Shown here piece after piece: positions 60,601 to 64,000 of a stretch of DNA of 64,000 nt (position 1 is the stretch's first letter; every line of letters starts with the position of its first letter). Source of the stretch: Pleodorina starrii (lineage: Eukaryota; Chlorophyta; Chlorophyceae; Chlamydomonadales; Volvocaceae); contig BRXU01000050.1 of the NCBI GenBank assembly GCA_030267565.1, forward strand, positions 310,001 through 374,000. The letters are read 5' to 3'. The position numbers and the translations under genes are program-made. The notes beneath the pieces are model-generated. The model saw nothing but the letters and a program-made list of their open reading frames with translations, did no database searches and was not told where the DNA came from.

Positions 60601-61794
60601 AGGGGTATTGTTCCAAATTTACGCAACCGCCTCCCGCCCCGCTGCTGCACCCTTCTCCACTCGCAACCCCAATTGACACCGATGCATCCATGCCGACATT
60701 AATTGTTGTCATAGCAGCGCTCAGAAGTAAAACATACATACATACTGGCGCTGGCACATTCATCACCCAGATAGAGCGGCAGATAGCCGTCCCGCCCCGT
60801 TCGTGCGGTTGGCAATAGTGCATTTCTTGAACGTATTGCCAGCGACCAACAGCAGCAGCTAGCAGCAGCAGGTTCGTTATTAATAATAATTGTATAAAGA
60901 TTTCTCCTTCGTTGTCGGTCTCCTACCTTTCGAGTTGAAATTCTGCAAGGTAACCCAGCGTCCGATGGCCGGTGATGACGAGGGTATGATGATGGTGTAG
61001 ATCCCGCCCGTGTCGATGGGGCTGTCCTGCTTCCACACCAGCGGGTTTTGCGGAATCTTGCCAGTGTCGGCTGTCGACTTGATGCTGACGTTCCCCACCC
61101 GGACCTCTGCGCCCTCCAACCGATCACCGCAGCAGTCAAGACGATTGTAGATGACAATGCTGCTGATGTTGTACACGGCGCCAAGGTCGATGGACAGCCA
61201 GGGCCGCGTGTCGGTGTCGCCAGCGTGGAAGATGGCGTATGTAGCTGCCATCAGGCTTGGTGACGGTGGAGGTGTCACCGTCAACGGCGTTTTCTGGGCC
61301 GTACATGCCGTAATAGGTTGAAGATGAATAGGCTGTCTTGTTCAGGGCAATGTCCGGCGGCGAAGATGATCCTGCTGTGTAGTAGTGTGTACCGGCGTGC
61401 GTGCGTTCATGCCGGCGAGCGAGCGAGGAAAGCTAGCCGTCAAAACAGAAATAGTTCTTAACATTTCAGGAGCCGATCCAATCAATACAGCAATCAAGGC
61501 GCTGTATATGTACCGGTAGTTATGACGGATGGAGTAGTAGGATAAGGAACATGAAAATTGCATGCGCTCTAGCTGCTGTACGTGCGCGCTCGATCGGTGG
61601 TCCATGGTGCACGCACGCATTCCAGACGGCGCGCGCCAGCTGCTGACGACCTGCACCCACGCACCGGCGGCCCCAGCAGCTCGCCGGGATAGGCCGGGAA
61701 CATGAAAGGGGATGCTGACTTGCAGGGAGCTGGCGGAATCAGCCAGCAGCAGCGGCAGCAGCAGCAGAAGCCAGCGGAAGCTGCTGGAGGCCAT
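57672..61794 (-). CDS. Secreted two-domain F5/8C (fucolectin-like) lectin, first domain frameshifted
   Basis: Five exons: 61794-61665, 61371-60927, 60381-60325, 59543-59127 and 57715-57672 (TAG), ~362 residues if the break is discounted. Exon 1 is a signal peptide (FRWLLLLLPLLLADSASS). Exons 2+3 and 4+5 each form one F5/8 type C domain of the fucolectin/tachylectin type: AYSSS, YGPENAVDGD, PWLSIDLG, NRLDCCG with paired Cys, AEVRVGN and IGRWVTLQNF, closed by the short exons LNLQEVAVYG and LNIQEVEVYGS. All internal introns are phase 1, so one domain equals two exon units and the pair is a tandem duplication. Exon 2 carries four extra bases (61238-61244) that shift the frame. It is a pseudogene, a sequencing error or an unusual allele. 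Expected role: extracellular fucose or glycan binding. Confidence 0.8.
58145..59097. mobile_element. TTAA-flanked non-autonomous DNA transposon (Kolobok/piggyBac-type)
   Basis: TTAA occurs at 58141-58144 and 59098-59101. Inside it, the two ends are imperfect inverted repeats of ~45 bp: each has a poly-G run, then an A-rich stretch, then ACCCCACGCT followed by CAAA or GAAA. The 953 bp core sits in the last intron of the lectin gene, 25 bp past the exon 4 donor. It encodes no transposase; one 59-codon frame (MDDNDKPTFSPIDKKPRKDE...) starts near 58483. TTAA duplication points to Kolobok or piggyBac; Kolobok elements are known in Chlamydomonas. Superfamily is inference. Confidence 0.7.
59631..60448. 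repeat. Segmental duplication, copy 1 (lectin exon 3 and intron 3)
   Basis: This ~0.8 kb segment holds the short lectin exon 60381-60325 and most of intron 3. It matches 62878-63726 in the same orientation at high identity with a few short indels. Confidence 0.85.
60479..60530. repeat. 26 bp tandem duplication
   Basis: The unit CCCTATAGTATCATCCTCAC plus TCATCG is present twice back to back in lectin intron 2. Confidence 0.9.
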
Positions 61795-62318
61795 GTATGT
61801 ATGCCCCGCCGGCAGATGGATCGATGGTCGTCAGACCACGCAGAATGAACCTGTAATGTATGTATGGCTGGCTTAGTTGCACGCACGCACCCAGCCGGAA
61901 ACGTGAGGGATGGCAATGATGACGGAACGAACAATGTGTCGTCGTCGGCCTCAACCGAAGTCACAATATCGCGCGCGCCGCGGCGTCTTGCGTGCTTGCC
62001 GCCGCCCGGCGGACTGTTTGCTGTGCGAGCGAATAATACGTGATAAGCGCAGAAAGCACTGACCTCGTGCTCGGCTGGGCTGGGGGCTGGGCTCCCAGGC
62101 GAGGACTGCTGTATATATGCTGATGCGCAGCAGGGGGTCGTCCCGCCCGGTTACCGACCCACGGGACGGCGGCCAGGAAGGAATGGAAGGCCGACGGACG
62201 ACGGCGGACTGTGTGCGCGGTTTTTGTAATTGCAAATGTATGTCTTCAGACGAGACGGTCGCTGCGTGCTTCCCGCTCTGCATATATAGATGATGCCGGC
62301 GTTTATTTGCCATCCAGC
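61795..62318 (-). promoter_or_regulatory. Upstream region of lectin gene with TATA-like sites
   Basis: The minus strand has GCATATATACAG near 62108-62118, about 315 bp before the lectin ATG, and another ATATATG-like site near 62279. Either could be a TATA box; the transcript start was not located. No other gene is seen. Confidence 0.35.
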
Positions 62319-62569
62319 TGTAAGCCTGGCTCCTGAGCATCCGCGGGATAAGCCTTTACTGCTTACAATTGGTATCGAGATGTATGCCTTACGACCTCGT
62401 GCTCGGGAGGTCGCCGGTTCGATCCCTGGTCAAAGCGCATGGCTATCGGGTAAAACCCTTGCGAGGGTGGGGAGGCCCCATGCATGGACGCCGAGGACGG
62501 CTCACTCTGAGGGGGGGGAGTGTAAGCCTGGCTCCTGAGCATCCGCGGGATAAGCCTTTACTGCTTACA
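62319..62569 (+). mobile_element. TRIM: complete 251 bp miniature LTR retrotransposon
   Basis: Two identical 49 bp terminal repeats (62319-62367 and 62521-62569) start TGTAAGC and end GCTTACA. They are flanked by a perfect 5 bp target duplication CCAGC (62314-62318 and 62570-62574). Directly after the left repeat comes TTGGTATCGAGATG, like an initiator-tRNA-Met primer-binding site. Directly before the right repeat is a polypurine tract (GAGGGGGGGGAG). The 153 bp interior has no ORF but contains GGTTCGATCCC, a perfect pol III B box, next to a GACCTC/GAGGTC stem, so it looks tRNA-derived. Identical repeats indicate a recent insertion. Confidence 0.92.
62321..62367 (+). repeat. Left 49 bp LTR of the TRIM
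   Basis: The repeat spans 62319-62367 and is identical to 62521-62569. Its ends are a 7 bp inverted repeat (TGTAAGC/GCTTACA). Its small size leaves almost no room for a pol II promoter. Confidence 0.9.
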
Positions 62570-62703
62570 CCAGCAATGCAATCCAGATATGTAAGCGGAA
62601 TGAACGAATCGATCGCATCTCATTTCGGTCATACATCGGGCAGCAGAGGTGATAGATCGCGCGATGACCTTGGTGCGATGTATGCGAACGAACACTATTA
62701 CCG

Positions 62704-62870
62704 CTGATGCCAAGGCGGCGGCTGATGTACCCGCCGCCTTGCAACCGCCACCTTGCATCAGCGAATGACCGTTCAAAAGTCGTTTGCTGATGCAAGGCGG
62801 CGCGTACATCTGGGCGGGCACGTTTGGGCGGTCATCGGCTCCACCATCACCATCGCTGCAGACTTGTGTG
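62704..62870. repeat. Dispersed repeat, copy 2, with hairpin
   Basis: 62785-62870 matches the TOP3B 3' flank (54589-54690). Within it, GATGTACCCGCCGCCTTGCA near 62721 and TGCAAGGCGGCGCGTACATC near 62788 form an almost perfect 20 bp inverted repeat around a ~45 bp loop. This suggests a foldback or MITE-like element. Confidence 0.7.
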
Positions 62871-62877
62871 CGTGTGT

Positions 62878-63726
62878 AAATATTTACCGCTAAACAATGA
62901 ACGGTTTGGGACCTCGCGCAAAGTATCCAAAACAACTCGAAAAGGTACCTCGCAAACACTTTCAAAAACATTTCCAAACTGTTCCCCGCAAACTTTTCTG
63001 GCAAAAGAAATAAATAATTCATTGGCCGCTTTGCACATCTTACCAAGCATGTACAGGGGCAGCCGCAGCGCACGATGCATGAGCGACGCGGTGACAGGCA
63101 GGGTTACAGGGCGTTACTAATCCAATGCCGGGACTCGTACGCGCTCCGTACCTCACAAGGCGCGCCCATGGTTTGCCCATTTACTTCATAAGAATATATA
63201 AAGTGCTGAATGCTGACGAAAAGATACGATTTCGCAAAAACTTTTATATGCACGCGGCTATACATATACATATACTACGAGCTCGCTAATTTAAAAGTTT
63301 ATAAATATACTCCGCCGACCATCACCTCGCAAAATATTACGGTTTTCATAACCAGAATTTACAAATGGTCCGGCCTCGCAAATAAGTGGCATCGCAAATT
63401 CTTAGTGTCAGTACCCGTACGGCAGATAGATAGACAGGCCAGCTAGACTCGTGCAGTCAGTCACACACAAAACGACCTCTTCCCACTTTGCTACGTTCCC
63501 TTTCTGGCCTCCTTGCGTAGTGGTTCATCACATGTCACGGGTCCAGGTGTACATGAGACATACAGTACGACATTGTCCATCGCTCGAATCGATCGGTCTC
63601 ACCTTGCTGGGGTATCAGTAGCCCGTATACGGCCACCTCCTGAAGGTTCAGTTGTTCCCCTGCGTGCGTGTGAGCGTGAGCGACCAGCCACAACTTGCTT
63701 GCATAAACGAAGTAGCTAAAATAGCA
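62878..63726. repeat. Segmental duplication, copy 2, carrying a lectin exon
   Basis: Matches 59631-60448 in direct orientation. On the minus strand it repeats the lectin exon LNLQEVAVYG at about 63609-63665 with the same GTGAGACC donor, and the following intron. It stops before reaching the position where the exon 4 copy should be. Confidence 0.85.
63609..63665 (-). pseudogene. Partial second F5/8C lectin gene copy (single exon)
   Basis: This exon encodes GEQLNLQEVAVYGLLIPQQG, the closing strand of an F5/8C domain, identical in protein to the 60381-60325 exon. The rest of its domain would lie beyond 64,000, and the next exon downstream is missing within the window. It is either the tail of a neighbouring lectin gene interrupted by repeats or a duplicated relic. 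Confidence 0.55.
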
Positions 63727-64000
63727 TGAACGAAGTAGCTAAACTCAAAAGACGGGTCCGCCTGTCGGGGTGCAGGCCACCCACGAGGGGCACCTTGATG
63801 CTTCTTTTGTGGTTGAAACTAGATTTCAGACTTCGTCCATGTGCCAAAGGCTGTACGGTTTACCTATGTAACAACTGGTGGATTTGAGTCAAAGTATCCC
63901 TGTCATCACCTGTCATGGTATATACCGTCGTCTATAGCCAGTCAGTATAGCGGTCGGTATAGTCGGTATAGCCTCCGTCACCTATAGACCATCACCTGTG

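Noticed and set aside
62395..62440. A functional tRNA gene
   Set aside because: B box and one stem are present, but I cannot find a proper A box or acceptor stem; it sits inside the TRIM and is better read as tRNA-derived sequence.

Overview
The window looks like nuclear DNA of a volvocine (Chlamydomonadales) green alga. It is GC-rich, its genes are cut into many short exons by GT-AG introns of about 70 to 700 bp, coding GC is very high, poly-Gln/Ala/Gly runs are abundant, one gene carries a chloroplast-type Rieske domain, and introns are full of short tandem repeats. The species is not named here. Exon limits below were worked out by hand from splice sites, reading phase and protein-family matches.

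Layout, left to right. 0.3-1.6 kb (-): 5' part of a chloroplast Rieske oxygenase of the pheophorbide a oxygenase / TIC55 type, open at the left edge. 4.1-6.6 kb (+): complete six-exon gene for a small protein with an MGNGCSS N-terminus and a degenerate EF-hand. 8.6-14.7 kb (-): very large Gln/Ala/Gly-rich coiled-coil protein, unrecognised. 15.4-18.6 kb (+): complete GRWD1 (ribosome-assembly WD40 protein). 21.9-31.3 kb (-): SWT1-type nuclear PIN endoribonuclease whose best model carries an N-terminal GYF domain and a long polyQ tail. 32.5-33.1 kb (+): small two-exon unknown gene. 33.4-35.2 kb (-): unknown Ala/Pro-rich protein. 40.8-41.7 kb (-): complete UBL5/HUB1. 42.2-54.6 kb (+): complete 21-exon TOP3B-type topoisomerase III, with a reverse-transcriptase fragment in intron 4. 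55-57.2 kb (+): 5'-truncated, frameshifted L1-like LINE. 57.7-61.8 kb (-): secreted two-domain F5/8C (fucolectin-like) lectin gene whose first domain is frameshifted.

The right third is an accessory, TE-shaped region. A TTAA-flanked inverted-repeat element lies in a lectin intron, an ~0.8 kb segment carrying one lectin exon is duplicated, and a perfect miniature LTR retrotransposon (TRIM, 251 bp) sits upstream of the lectin start. The housekeeping genes cover RNA surveillance (SWT1), ribosome assembly (GRWD1), splicing (UBL5) and topology of DNA and RNA (TOP3B). They share no visible operon-like logic, as expected for an alga. Regions at 1.6-4.1, 6.6-8.6, 18.6-21.9, 35-40.8 and 57.2-57.7 kb hold no gene I can firmly support.
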